This document shows, in pieces, positions 47,509 to 57,234 of a DNA stretch of 64,000 nucleotides. Both the position numbers and the translations under genes were made by a program. A model generated the notes under the pieces. The model saw only the letters and a program-made list of their open reading frames with translations. It was not told where the DNA came from and made no database searches. The DNA lies in assembly GCA_964520425.1 (NCBI GenBank), contig CAZFMX010000003.1, forward strand, positions 21,607 through 85,606, given 5' to 3'. The stretch comes from JAFGFY01 sp964520425 (GTDB taxonomy: Bacteria > Desulfobacterota > DSM-4660 > Desulfatiglandales > HGW-15). Numbering within the stretch: the first letter of the stretch is position 1; each line of letters starts with the position of its first letter.

Positions 47509-50391
47509 TTATTTCTGTTCCTTTCCTCCACCAGAGTCGAGGAGAGGTTTTTCCACAGCCATCTCTTTGAGTAAGCCTTCCAGGTTTTCCAGTTCTTTTC
47601 CATATCCGGCCCAGTTTCCGTTCCGCAAGTGCTCTTTGGCCTTGTTATAATGTTCCAAGGCCCTTGCTCCGAGACTGGAGTCCCCTCCCACCGGAAGGGT
47701 CATCTTGGAAGTCGACTCTTTTTGTTTGGAAAAAACCTGCCCGCCCAAGATACTGCTCAAGGCCTTATCAAGATCCTCTTCCATGACCAGACGATTGCCA
47801 AAGGCGGTGATCACCCTTTTCAGTTCCGGCAAGGACGCGGCCTTGGACCTATTGCCCTGTGAAGATGTCCCTTGCCTTGGGGATCTTGTAAGCCTCCTAG
47901 TTTGGGGTGTTGCCACAGGGGGCGCTTCGCTCTGTTCCTGTTTGGCCTCCAGATATACCGGCTCCACATATATGAATGTGTCCCCCAGGGGAATGGCCAG
48001 AAGGTTACCCCGAATGACCCTGGAACCTCTTTGGCCCCAAAGGCTCAACTCCCGGGAGATTTCCGTTTGCTGATCCACCCTTGCCTCGATCTGCATGGGG
48101 CCATAGACCAGTTTTTCCTTGGGCAATTTGTAGACCAAGAGATTGCCGTAGTCAGGCAGGTCACATCTGGCGGCGAGCCAACCGATCATATTGTCTTTGC
48201 TGGAGGGAGTGAACGGGAGCATCAGAAGGAACTCTTCCTTTTCCTCCTTAGGCAGCTTGAGGATGATATAGTAGGGTTCCATTTGCTGTCGACTGTCCCC
48301 ATACATTTCGTCAGGGGCCTGCCACAGGTCTTCCTGATTGTAAAAGACCTGGATGTCTTCCATATGGTATTTTGCGTATGTCCCCACCTGGATCTTAAAG
48401 AGGTCCTTGGGGTAGCGGATGTGCTTTTTCAGATCATCAGGCATTTCACTGAATGGTTTAAAGAGATCGGGGAATATACTCAAATAGGTCTGAAGGATCG
48501 GGTCCTTTTCATCCATCATATAGAAGCTGACATTCCCGTTATAGGCGTCGATGGTGACTTTGACGGAGTTACGGATATAGTTGACTGCCTTATTTCCAAA
48601 GTGGCCGTAGGATCGAAGAGAATAGGGGTACATATCCGAGGTCGTGTAGGCATCTTGAATCCAGTAGAGCTTCCCCTCTGTGACCACCATATAAGGATCA
48701 CTATCATAATCGAGAAACGGAGCGATCAATTGGGTCCGCCGGGCGATCCGGCGCTTATACATGATTCTGCTCTCAGAGGTCAGATAGGTGGTAAAGAGGA
48801 TCTGCGGGTCCAAAAATTCGATGGCATACAAAAGCTTCCTGAAAAAAGATGTAATCGGGACGCCCCCCTCTCCCTCATACACGGCCTCGACATTTTTATC
48901 CCCCTTGGGGTAGTCAAACTCCTTGGCCTTCGTCTTTACAAGGACAAATTCGGCCGTTCTTTCTCCATAATAAACTTCGGGCCGCTCTACCTTCAGATCC
49001 GGGTTATAGGAAGGGGGCAGGTCCTTGATAAAGAGGTAGGGAAGACCCTCGCTGGTGACTTCATTGACCGGACTTGAGGCCAATCCGTAGCCATGGGTAT
49101 AGATGAGGTGTCTGTTGACCCAGGTATTTGCCTGGAGCGGGAGTTGATTGACATCCAGTTCCCTGGCCGCCAACATGAGTTGACGATACTGGTGGTCAAT
49201 GACATAACGATCAACATCCACATTGTTGAAGTCATAATAGAGCCGTATGCTCTGAATCTGTCTGTAGGTCTTTAGCAAAGGGCGTTCATCCCAGATCCTG
49301 ATATTCTGAATCGTGGCGTCGTTCTGCCGAATGTCCTCATCACTCAGCGTGTCTTTGACCTCAAAAGGAACTTCTTTGATCCTATTCAGGTTGTAGGCCT
49401 TGCGGGTAGCTTCAATATTGTAGGCGATGTAGGGTGATTCCTTGGCCAGTTCATTGGGCTTGACTACGACCTTTTGTACCAGGATGGGGAGCCCGGTGGC
49501 GAACACCAACATGGCCCCTATCCAGATCCCGCCGCCTATCCAGAATAGTTTTTTCCTGAACTTGAAGGCGGTCAGAAAAAGGACTACAGCAAAGCCCAGG
49601 GATGCAACGATCAAGAGTCTGTAGGCCAGGATCTTGATGTGGATATCAGTATAGCTGGCGCCAAAGGCAGGTCCCTGCGTGGAATAGAGAAGCCTGTATA
49701 TCTTCAGGTAGTACCCCCAGGCGGAGATCAAAACGATAATCCCTGCCAAAAAGACAAGGTGTTTCAGGGCTTTCGGAGAGATGTTTATTTTGGGAAAAGA
49801 GACCTGTCCCGTTTCCATTTGGCTGAGGTCTCCCTCTATTTGGAGCGCCCCGTTTTTCAGATACCAGGCTGTGGTGATCAGACCGGCCAAGACAAAGAGA
49901 ATGGAGAGCCCGTTTTGTATATAGATATATAGGGGAAGAGAGAAGATATAGAATCCGATCTCCTTATTAAAGACCGGATCCGTATTGCCAAAAGGTTGTT
50001 GATTAAAATAGCGTAAGACCATATCCCATCGAAGGGCTCCTTTTGCCGCGACATAAAAGCTCAGTATTAGAATAACGGCAATGAGAAGGGTGTTGAGGGC
50101 TCTGTTTGAAAGGCCCAGTGGAGAGGCATAATCACCCGTAGTCTTGATTACGGCGCCTTTTCCGCTTCCGGGATTCAGGCGCTTGGCTATGTAGAGGTTG
50201 AGGCAGACGATAAAAATCAAAAGCAACCAGACCAAAGAACCGAATCCGAATTTGCTCAATATCATGGTCAAGAATACGGGTGAAAAGCCCAGATTCTCAA
50301 ACCACAGCCAATCAGGATAGATGGAAATTCCTGACCAGAGAAACAGAATGACAATGAGCCCTAATCCCAAGAGCAGGAGTTTCTTGTTCAT
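47509..50391 (-). CDS. UPF0182 family large membrane protein
   Basis: A 960-residue inner-membrane protein of COG1615. The N-terminal ~325 residues hold seven helices (from IVILFLWSGIS onward). A large soluble domain of ~600 residues follows, with family features (ATRKAYNLNRIKEVPF, IWDERPLLKTYRQIQSIRLY, THGYGLASSPVN, YWIQDAYTTSDMYPYS). The C-terminus is a low-complexity stretch and a small helical end. The role of the family is unknown. It stands alone. No obvious regulation. Confidence 0.92.
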   Translation of the reverse strand: MNKKLLLLGLGLIVILFLWSGISIYPDWLWFENLGFSPVFLTMILSKFGFGSLVWLLLIFIVCLNLYIAKRLNPGSGKGAVIKTTGDYASPLGLSNRALNTLLIAVILILSFYVAAKGALRWDMVLRYFNQQPFGNTDPVFNKEIGFYIFSLPLYIYIQNGLSILFVLAGLITTAWYLKNGALQIEGDLSQMETGQVSFPKINISPKALKHLVFLAGIIVLISAWGYYLKIYRLLYSTQGPAFGASYTDIHIKILAYRLLIVASLGFAVVLFLTAFKFRKKLFWIGGGIWIGAMLVFATGLPILVQKVVVKPNELAKESPYIAYNIEATRKAYNLNRIKEVPFEVKDTLSDEDIRQNDATIQNIRIWDERPLLKTYRQIQSIRLYYDFNNVDVDRYVIDHQYRQLMLAARELDVNQLPLQANTWVNRHLIYTHGYGLASSPVNEVTSEGLPYLFIKDLPPSYNPDLKVERPEVYYGERTAEFVLVKTKAKEFDYPKGDKNVEAVYEGEGGVPITSFFRKLLYAIEFLDPQILFTTYLTSESRIMYKRRIARRTQLIAPFLDYDSDPYMVVTEGKLYWIQDAYTTSDMYPYSLRSYGHFGNKAVNYIRNSVKVTIDAYNGNVSFYMMDEKDPILQTYLSIFPDLFKPFSEMPDDLKKHIRYPKDLFKIQVGTYAKYHMEDIQVFYNQEDLWQAPDEMYGDSRQQMEPYYIILKLPKEEKEEFLLMLPFTPSSKDNMIGWLAARCDLPDYGNLLVYKLPKEKLVYGPMQIEARVDQQTEISRELSLWGQRGSRVIRGNLLAIPLGDTFIYVEPVYLEAKQEQSEAPPVATPQTRRLTRSPRQGTSSQGNRSKAASLPELKRVITAFGNRLVMEEDLDKALSSILGGQVFSKQKESTSKMTLPVGGDSSLGARALEHYNKAKEHLRNGNWAGYGKELENLEGLLKEMAVEKPLLDSGGGKEQK

Positions 50392-50733
50392 GCGCTTTTC
50401 TCCTCAAGAATAGTATCAAATCATAAAGCTGTCTTTCAGGTAAGAAATCTGAAAAAAAACAATTGTGGAACCGTATCACTATCTCGAATGAAAAGGAAGG
50501 GGGAAATTCTCTCCTAATCCACCATCAAGGTGTCATCTGCTGTGTTGCCTTCGGTCGCTTTTCCTTGCGGCGTATTGTTTATACGCCTCAGTCGGCGCTC
50601 CTCGGTGCCTTTTAGCTAACACCTCGCTGGTGCCCAGGGATTGCTCAAAATCCTTAATTGTCATTGCCCATCAACAGATTTGATGGTGGATTTCCGTCTC
50701 CTGTGATCCCTTCAGGTAAGATGAGTGGCGCGT
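50392..50733. other. Intergenic region upstream of UPF0182 gene
   Basis: 342 bp containing repeat copy 2 (50617-50695) and a preceding GC-rich block with the repeated word CGGCG (TTGCGGCGTATTGTTTATAC near 50564). No gene. Confidence 0.5.
50617..50695. repeat. Dispersed palindromic repeat, copy 2
   Basis: TAACACCTCGCTGGTGCCCA, then CAAAATCC and GATTTGATGGTGGATTT in the same order as at 1305-1386. The right arm of the palindrome is shorter here (GTGGATTTCC). Confidence 0.6.
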
Positions 50734-51675
50734 TTATATTGCTGATGTTTTTGCTCTTCTCTTCCTCCCGCTTTTCTTGGGAAATGTCGGGAGCTGATCC
50801 GCTGGAAGTGACAGAGATTCTTCCACCTTATTCAGAATAGAAGGTCCTAGAATATTTACCTGTCTGGAACTCACTCCCTGAATCCGTCCCAGGTCTTCTT
50901 TGGTCACGGGCTTCCTCTTGGCGATTTCCATAACCTGTTCATTACCAATAATCTTGAACGGCGGGCGGTCTTTTCGTCTGGCCGTGTCATCCCTTAGTCT
51001 CAAAATCGAGTCCAGCACGGCCAGGCTTCTGGGGTCGAGCTTCCTGGCCCCCTTAAATCGAATGAAAAGGGGATTTGTATCAGGAGGAGCAGGGCGGACT
51101 TGAGCTTGGCGTTCACATTCCTTTTCAACCAATCTGAGACGTCCTTTTTTCCTCAGTTCACCCTCGAGGATTCTGCTCAAAGTGAGGAGATGACAGGTGT
51201 CCTGGATTGCATAAGCGAGCATGCCGGGGGACAAGGGACGCCTTGACCAGTCCCTCTTCTGGTATTTCTTATTCACCGTAACTCCCAGCCTCTCTTTCAG
51301 GAGGGCGGCAAGTCCTGTTTTTGAGATTCCAAGTGCCTTAGCCGCTATGTAAGTGTCGAAGAGGGCATAGACTTCGATTCCAAAATCCCTGTAAAGTGAG
51401 CGTATATCGTAATCCGCTCCGTGGAATACCTTTCGGATTTTGGGGCTCGAAAAGACCGAAGTGAGGGGGGAAAGGCTTTCCAAGGCTAAAGGATCGACTA
51501 TAATGTTCTGTCTTGGCGTGGATATTTGGACGAGACAGACCCTTTCACGATAGCGGAACATGGAATTCGCTTCAAGATCTACACCGATAGCCCTCTCTCT
51601 TTTGAGTTCGGCAGCGATTCGGTTAAGATGACCTTTATCCTTTACCAGTATATAGGAGGGGGTCTCTCTAATCAT
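50734..51675 (-). CDS. rnd: Ribonuclease D-like 3'-5' exonuclease
   Basis: A 313-residue DEDDy exonuclease. AIGVDLEANSMF (Asp-Glu) near 32, FHGADYDIRSL (Asp) near 88 and YAIQDTCHLLTL (Tyr-x3-Asp) near 155 supply the four metal-binding residues. An HRDC domain (DPRSLAVLDSILRLRDDTARR) follows at ~215-285 and a basic tail ends it. RNase D trims tRNA 3' ends. The length is near normal for an RNase D with one HRDC domain. It stands alone. Confidence 0.88.
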   Translation of the reverse strand: MIRETPSYILVKDKGHLNRIAAELKRERAIGVDLEANSMFRYRERVCLVQISTPRQNIIVDPLALESLSPLTSVFSSPKIRKVFHGADYDIRSLYRDFGIEVYALFDTYIAAKALGISKTGLAALLKERLGVTVNKKYQKRDWSRRPLSPGMLAYAIQDTCHLLTLSRILEGELRKKGRLRLVEKECERQAQVRPAPPDTNPLFIRFKGARKLDPRSLAVLDSILRLRDDTARRKDRPPFKIIGNEQVMEIAKRKPVTKEDLGRIQGVSSRQVNILGPSILNKVEESLSLPADQLPTFPKKSGRKRRAKTSAI

Positions 51676-52214
51676 AGAATGTCCTGATCCAATCGAATCG
51701 CCGAGATATTAACAGGGGAGATGAAAGGGCAAAACAGACTGGCAGATTTTCCGTGGCGGAGTATAGGGGATCTCTGAATGAGTGTCAATTGTCTCCAGGA
51801 GACCTTTGGAAAACGCCCTCTTTTGCCCAATCTCGGCGTCAGACTCAAATCTTAATCCTCGAAATACTAAAGGTATTCCTGGCTATCCCGATGAAAATCG
51901 GGAGGGTTAGAATTCTCGCCTTCCTTGACCTTGAACAGAATTGAGCATTTTTCAAAGGTCTCTCCAGCAGAGGCAAAATCCACTATCATTGGCACATAAA
52001 CAGAGATTTGATGGTGGATTTTGGACAGAAGCATCGGTATTGACAAAAAGCGTCAGGTTTCCTACTCTCCTGGAGTCTGAAAGCAATGCTTTCTCAAGAC
52101 TCCAACATCCCTGCACTCCAATACTCCCGAAAAAGGGTCTATTCAAAGTCCCCTTTCGAGGATAAATCAGAGCAGGCCTCTTAGGCTCTCGTTTCTTGCT
52201 GTTTTGGGGCAACT
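51676..52214. other. Intergenic region
   Basis: 539 bp between divergent genes. It holds palindromic repeat copy 3 (51969-52025). The remainder has no gene and no strong signal; a 53-bp AT-rich stretch before 52215 would carry the promoter of the small membrane gene. Confidence 0.4.
51969..52025. repeat. Dispersed palindromic repeat, copy 3
   Basis: CAAAATCCACTATCA pairs with TGATGGTGGATTTTG, the best hairpin of the three copies. The CACCTCGCTGGTG block of copies 1 and 2 is missing. Confidence 0.6.
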
Positions 52215-52508
52215 ATGTCCGGTGTAACGGAAATACTCCTGATTGTCGCGATTATTCTGGGAATTGTTATGATCCCCAGGATATTTCGAAGACCACAGGA
52301 AAACGACATTTATCATACGGATCAAGGGATAAGGCTGACAGGATGGCACCGGTTAGCCATTATCGTATCGGTCCTGTGGCTGGCATCCCTTGCTCTCTAT
52401 TTGAAGCCTTGGCACAGCGATTGGCTCATCTACTTCTCCGTGGCGGTTTGCCCTGTCGGCTTGGCATGGGGAGTCTATTGGGTCTTTTCAGGGTTCAGAG
52501 GAAGATAA
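52215..52508 (+). CDS. Small three-helix membrane protein
   Basis: A 97-residue protein with helices at ~5-22, 46-62 and 70-90. Its hydrophilic loop has RRPQENDIYHTDQGIRLT. No family recognised. The 3' end overlaps the convergent esterase gene by 21 bp. The alternative frame here gives a less plausible protein. Confidence 0.6.
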   Translation: MSGVTEILLIVAIILGIVMIPRIFRRPQENDIYHTDQGIRLTGWHRLAIIVSVLWLASLALYLKPWHSDWLIYFSVAVCPVGLAWGVYWVFSGFRGR

Positions 52509-53438
52509 GATTTTGATATATTCCAGAATATCGGGGCCGATGGATTCATCTCTGGTATTGATATGCATGATGCCGGAAAAGTGATTGTGCCCCATCAGCC
52601 CCTTGATAATGGGAAGGACTCTATCCCGTTTAAAAAGGGCATTGATAAGGCTATGATTCTGGTCTTGGACCACAGGGGTGTCGAATTCCGCAAAAACAAC
52701 AAAAAGAGGGGTCTTACACCCGTCTATATGATGGATGACCGACATAGATGAATGCTTCGATTTGTCTTCGCCGTAATAGGCCATATCGGCTTTACTCAAT
52801 CGGGTCGTGTCATAGGTGGGACTGGACATGAGGATAGCGCCGATGACGCCGTCCCCTTCCCCTAGTTGGAAATCCTCGAAGAACATATAACCTGAGATAT
52901 GGGCAGCCCCTGCGGAGTGCCCCATGAGGAAGACCCGATCCGTATCTCCTCCAAATCTGCTTCCATCCAGGCCTATCCATTTAAGAACACTCGCGATATC
53001 CTCCGGCCCGGCCGGCCATTTGTGCTCCGGAGCCAGACGATAGTTGGGAATGACCGTTAGAATTCCGTGACGGGCAAAATAATAACCGATGCTGCTGTAC
53101 TCTCTCTTGTCCCCAGAAGTAAAACCTCCGCCATGAACGAATATCAGGATGGGCACGGGCATTTCCAGTCTCTTTACAGGTGCATAAACATCGAGTTTAT
53201 GGCGTTCATCAGATCCGTATGGCTCATTCCTGGTGACCTTCGCGCTGTTTCTTGGGGCCCTGGCCAAAAGGGGAAGGTAGATTCTTACGGTCTCCTGGAG
53301 AATTTCAGGGGAATAACCGTTTCCTAATTCGCGTATCTTTTCAGCGATATGAGGTGGATTGGCTGACATGAATGACGGTGTTGACATAGAAGAAAACCTC
53401 TTCGTTTCTAGCTCGTCACTTTTCATGAATTTAATCAT
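52488..53438 (-). CDS. Alpha/beta hydrolase, hormone-sensitive-lipase-type esterase
   Basis: A 316-residue hydrolase. HGGGF at ~104-108 is the oxyanion-hole motif of the HSL family. GHSAGAAH near 172 carries the nucleophilic Ser. FAEFDTPVV near 252 holds the acid, and GHNHFSG near 287 the His. All four parts of the active site are present. It hydrolyses short-chain esters; the physiological substrate is unknown. An N-terminal ~35-residue extension is of unclear use. Stand-alone gene overlapping its convergent neighbour by 21 bp. Confidence 0.85.
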   Translation of the reverse strand: MIKFMKSDELETKRFSSMSTPSFMSANPPHIAEKIRELGNGYSPEILQETVRIYLPLLARAPRNSAKVTRNEPYGSDERHKLDVYAPVKRLEMPVPILIFVHGGGFTSGDKREYSSIGYYFARHGILTVIPNYRLAPEHKWPAGPEDIASVLKWIGLDGSRFGGDTDRVFLMGHSAGAAHISGYMFFEDFQLGEGDGVIGAILMSSPTYDTTRLSKADMAYYGEDKSKHSSMSVIHHIDGCKTPLFVVFAEFDTPVVQDQNHSLINALFKRDRVLPIIKGLMGHNHFSGIMHINTRDESIGPDILEYIKILSSSEP

Positions 53439-53556
53439 AATCCACTTACTGAACCCACAGATTCAGATGAGGAATCTCGTTATTTCATTCAATTAATTTG
53501 GCCCTCAGGTCTGAAAGAAAAATTAGAACGATTACAGGTGGAGCAAACAACGGCAT

Positions 53557-54414
53557 TTAAGGATTCGAGAATATACGGGTTCCGGACAACTCAAAAACAA
53601 GATATTTAAATTCCCCTCCTTCTCCATTCCCTTGTCCCGGATTAAAGCACAAAGCACTTCCAATTGTTGTCTGAATGGAACCGGATCTTTCGGGGGACTC
53701 GTGAATATGCCCGTGGAACGCGGCAATAAGCAGCCCTTTTTTAGACCATTTATCAATAAATTTCCTGATACTCATGCTTCCCACATGGTTTCCGTTATAT
53801 ATCACATCCAGCGGCGTGTTGAATGGGGGTGAATGTGAAACAAATATGAAGGGCCGGTCTATGCCTTTCGATAATTCTTGCAAATCGCTTTCAATGGTAT
53901 CATCCGTTGACAGATCGAGAAGAGTATCTTCTAAGACACCGTTCGCCGAAATATATCCTTGGACCGAAATGCGGTTGTCCTTTGGATAAGGGATTTTCCT
54001 CGAATCAGATTTTTCCCAATCCTTTCTCGTAAAGGGGGTTGGAGGCACAATCATATAGCCCACAACATCTACGTCATCTGTAAGAGGCTGTTTTGTGAAA
54101 TGGATCAGGTGAAATAATTCTCCATCGTACTCCTTTAAAACCTTGCGTCCGGCGATGAGATCGTTATCACCGAGATCGAGGTATATCTTGGCATCTGTTC
54201 TGTCTCTGAAGTCAGCAAGTTCAGAAATAAAGGTGTTTTCAAGATACAAGGCCTGTGCCTTTATTTGTCCGTATCGGGCTCTTTCAGGGAGATAATGGGG
54301 AACAAGATCCCCGCCGATGATGACACAGTCCACCTCTTCCTTTTCAGCGATCGAAAGCATAGAAAAGAAGTGGGTATGATTTGCATGGATGTCGGAGGTA
54401 TACAGTACTTTCAA
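53557..54414 (-). CDS. Calcineurin-like metallophosphoesterase
   Basis: A 285-residue phosphoesterase. TSDIHANHTH (D-x-H) begins the fold, VIIGGDLVPH gives the second Asp, YLDLGDNDL stands where GNHD usually is (Asp replaces His), VSHSPPF gives a His, and AFHGHIHES ends it. The GNHE/GNHD change is unusual but seen in related archaeal and delta groups. Substrate unknown. Stand-alone gene; the upstream 738 bp are non-coding. Confidence 0.85.
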   Translation of the reverse strand: MKVLYTSDIHANHTHFFSMLSIAEKEEVDCVIIGGDLVPHYLPERARYGQIKAQALYLENTFISELADFRDRTDAKIYLDLGDNDLIAGRKVLKEYDGELFHLIHFTKQPLTDDVDVVGYMIVPPTPFTRKDWEKSDSRKIPYPKDNRISVQGYISANGVLEDTLLDLSTDDTIESDLQELSKGIDRPFIFVSHSPPFNTPLDVIYNGNHVGSMSIRKFIDKWSKKGLLIAAFHGHIHESPERSGSIQTTIGSALCFNPGQGNGEGGEFKYLVFELSGTRIFSNP

Positions 54415-55152
54415 AGGGAGGTCTTACTCCTCTAATCACAGGATTACTCTACTCAGAATAGCATGGATTCCTTTCTTTTACCAGATCTACATAGTCGTGA
54501 ATTGAAGATCCCAGCAGCCCCGCCCCATTAGGCGGGATCTACGCTAGTCGATAAGATACCGCGTACGGTAAGGCACACAAGTCAGCGATGTTTCGACAAG
54601 CTTAGGACAGGTCGCAATGCTCCGACAAGTGCGCAGGGAATCTCCCAAATGCAAGGAAAATTCTCTTTACTGTATTTCGCTTTCCAATCCCGAGGCAAGC
54701 TTCAGGATTAACGCTCGTTGTATGTTTTCAAGTGGCAGAGGAATATAAGATCTCTCTTTTTATCCCGGAACTCAAGACCGCCTTTTCCATATCTTCCAAC
54801 AGATTAGAGAAAAGGGTAAAGGAAATCGAGTGGATGTTTTGAAAATTCTGGGATTACGTTTCTAAACCAATGAAAGATGATAGTCTTTAGGACTTTTCCT
54901 TACTTCTCTCCCATGGATATTGGGGCTTAATTCCCCGAGTCTGGAGGATAAAAGGATTCACCTTGTGGGTCAAGAATGACATGAGACGGATTCCGCCTTG
55001 ACACACAAAGGTAATTCTTATATACTATTCCCTAATTAAACAAATTCTTCATCCATTCAACTTCGTCTTGACGGTACATATTCGTATAGATGATACAGCC
55101 GTGAACAACCTAAGGGACATGCTTAAGCGAGAGTTCCAGAGAACCGGATTAG
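54415..55152. other. Long intergenic region
   Basis: 738 bp. The only coding-like piece is at 54733-54840 on the plus strand, a 36-codon frame starting with GTG (VAEEYKISLFIPELKTAFSI...), which might be a remnant. AGGCGGGATC and GCGTACGGTAAGGC are GC-rich words of the repeat kind at 54530-54575. No terminator was clearly seen. Confidence 0.35.
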
Positions 55153-55449
55153 ATGGAAACAGAATCCGATAAGAGTTATACAATAGCCATTTGTCTATCA
55201 GCAATCTTCGGTGTTTTAGGCGTCCAACACTTTTATCTGGGAAGATATCTTCTGGGGTTGGCAGATATATCTTTGAGTATTTTGACCCTTTACTGTTTTT
55301 TAACGGGCCAATGGTTCTATGCCTTATTCTTCTTTGCGTTAGATTTTATACATTCACTTGTGACAACAATCCTCTTATTGACAGGTTCTTTTAAAGATGG
55401 AATGGGAAACATCGTATGTTATCCGGGGCAAGAACTGAATAAATATTAA
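55153..55449 (+). CDS. TM2 domain protein
   Basis: A 98-residue protein with a TM2 fold: AICLSAIFGVLGVQHFYLGR has the GxHxFYLG signature, and a second helix pair follows. The C-terminus has GSFKDGMGN, similar to the next protein. Unknown function. No strong RBS is visible, but the family match supports it. It is followed 14 bp later by another TM2 gene. Confidence 0.75.
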   Translation: METESDKSYTIAICLSAIFGVLGVQHFYLGRYLLGLADISLSILTLYCFLTGQWFYALFFFALDFIHSLVTTILLLTGSFKDGMGNIVCYPGQELNKY

Positions 55450-55463
55450 CAAAGGAGATGATC

Positions 55464-55676
55464 ATGGAAAAAAGCGAAAAAGGATTTGTACCCACTTTGC
55501 TGCTATGTCTTTTACTTGGAACTTTAGGTATACATCGATTCTATGTCGGCAAAATTGGCACGGGGATTTTGATGATCATAACTCTAGGTGCATTTGGAAT
55601 CTGGACTCTGATTGACCTCATTATGATCGCGGTGGGTTCTTTTAAGGACAAAAATGGGCTCCCCATAAAACCGTAG
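55464..55676 (+). CDS. TM2 domain protein
   Basis: A 70-residue protein starting at ATG 55464, six bases after AAAGGAG (an ATG at 55458 would touch the RBS). LLLGTLGIHRFYVGKIGTGI has the full GxHRFYxG motif, and DLIMIAVGSFKDKNG ends it. Two helices. Tandem partner of the gene just upstream; probably arose by duplication. Confidence 0.85.
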   Translation: MEKSEKGFVPTLLLCLLLGTLGIHRFYVGKIGTGILMIITLGAFGIWTLIDLIMIAVGSFKDKNGLPIKP

Positions 55677-55733
55677 CGGTGAAGAACTAGTCATGTTATT
55701 TCCATCCAGAGAAATCTGGCGGCCACAGGCTTT

Positions 55734-55765
55734 CGTCCCTCTTCCACAGTGTGGGAGGAGGGACG
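55734..55765 (+). terminator. Hairpin after the TM2 genes
   Basis: CGTCCCTCTTCC pairs with GGGAGGAGGGACG around a short loop. No T run follows. It lies 57 bp after the second TM2 stop. Just beyond, 55776-55877 is an open frame without a start (ISIDIKKFMKEQEGLLSKL) that may be a gene remnant. Confidence 0.5.
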
Positions 55766-55899
55766 TCGTCTCTTGAGTTGATGCGATAAGCATCGATATC
55801 AAAAAATTCATGAAGGAGCAGGAGGGGCTTTTAAGCAAGCTCAAAGAAGGCCGAAGACCAAGACGCTTGAGCATCCTCTTTTTATGAAACGATGATCCG

Positions 55900-57234
55900 T
55901 CATTGACTCATGGTACTATTTGCCAGTGTATCTCGAACCCGGTCATAATAGGCCTTCTTTTCCTCATTCCAGGCGTAGTATTTCGCCTTATCGATGTTCT
56001 TTTTGAACTCTTCTAAATCGCCTAGTTTGAAATACACCAAAGCCAGGCCATAATAAAATAAGTGATCATCCTCTTTCCTACGAATAGCCGCCTTGAAGTA
56101 TTTTATCGATTGCTCGTAAAGCGCCTCATGATAGGAAGATCTGGCCATCGTGTAAAGGTAGTAAGGATTTTTTTCTCTGAACGATGCAACCTCTTTCGAA
56201 TACAACTCAGCCTTTTCCTTGTCCCCGCTTCGCTCGTAGAGCTTTGCCAGATTATTCATAATATTCAGGGTTGTAATGTCGTCCCGCCTTGAGATAACGT
56301 TCATTCCCTGCAGATACGCGGCTTCCGCGGTTTCAAACTGATTGTTGCGGCTATAGACTACCCCCAGGTTCGACCATGCATAACTCAATTTCGGGTCGAC
56401 CTTGATCGCCCTGACAAAATATCGGAATGCATCGGGAAGATTTCCCTCCGCCAGATATTGGGATGCAATATTATTAAAATATTGTGCTAATGCGCGGTAA
56501 TCGGGAACGGGGGTGCCGAAACGCGGGTTTATTTCGTCCCCAAAGGGGTCAAGATTTGACGGCGAGAAGAAATACCGATCCGAAGCACTGTTCCAAACAA
56601 TGATCTTATTTGCTTCCTTGTAACCCAGGTGAACCATGTAGCCCGGATAGTGGTTGACATCTATAAGAGCACCGATATGCCGCGTGTTGAAAAGCACCTC
56701 ACCGGTCCTTATCCAGTTGGGCGGAGTGGGAACCTCCTGATATTGAACCGACAGGCCGACATACCGAGCCATTGCGACAAACAGATTGCTCAATGAAAGG
56801 CAGTTTGCGGTTCCCGTGTCATATGCTTCCTGGGCTGTTCTGGTGCCGTATGGGTCATTCTTTGTATCAAATCTGACTTTGTTGATCAAAATCTCCACAA
56901 GTGTATACAGACGGTTCTTTTCATTTTTAATCGGGGTAATGGATTCGTCCAGCAGGGCTCTGATATCATCACTGAGCGCCAGGATATCCACATTCGGAAT
57001 ATCGGCATCCGCGGATTGGGGAAATATCAAACGGCCTTCCGGACCGGCAAATGCCTGGAACTGGTCAATAGGGATTGTCTCGATGTGATGTTTCGGCAGG
57101 GTTGCGCACCCGAAAACAAGGAATGGACAAACTGTTAATACAAAAAGTCGAATCAGGGCTGCTGTGGCACCTCTCGAACCGAAGAGGAGATCATTTTTCA
57201 TGGCCTCATTTTTTGATATATATTTTAAAGACAT
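55900..57234 (-). CDS. Lipoprotein with transglutaminase-like and TPR domains
   Basis: A 444-residue lipoprotein: the signal segment ends in FLVFGCATL, a lipobox with Cys at ~43. Residues ~95-210 resemble a transglutaminase-like core (GTANCLSLSNLFVAMARYVG with the active-type Cys, NHYPGYMVHLGY with His). Residues ~245-440 hold four to five TPR units (AWSNLGVVYSRNNQFETAEA). The start could be ATG 57234 or ATG 57201 (MKNDLLF); the second gives a more regular signal. Similar proteins may be involved in lipoprotein or cell-envelope assembly; function unknown. Confidence 0.72.
   Translation of the reverse strand: MSLKYISKNEAMKNDLLFGSRGATAALIRLFVLTVCPFLVFGCATLPKHHIETIPIDQFQAFAGPEGRLIFPQSADADIPNVDILALSDDIRALLDESITPIKNEKNRLYTLVEILINKVRFDTKNDPYGTRTAQEAYDTGTANCLSLSNLFVAMARYVGLSVQYQEVPTPPNWIRTGEVLFNTRHIGALIDVNHYPGYMVHLGYKEANKIIVWNSASDRYFFSPSNLDPFGDEINPRFGTPVPDYRALAQYFNNIASQYLAEGNLPDAFRYFVRAIKVDPKLSYAWSNLGVVYSRNNQFETAEAAYLQGMNVISRRDDITTLNIMNNLAKLYERSGDKEKAELYSKEVASFREKNPYYLYTMARSSYHEALYEQSIKYFKAAIRRKEDDHLFYYGLALVYFKLGDLEEFKKNIDKAKYYAWNEEKKAYYDRVRDTLANSTMSQ

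Noticed and set aside
47872..49077. 401-codon plus-strand frame inside the UPF0182 gene
   Set aside because: Antisense to a well-conserved gene; no RBS or known domain. Long shadow frames are expected opposite large genes.
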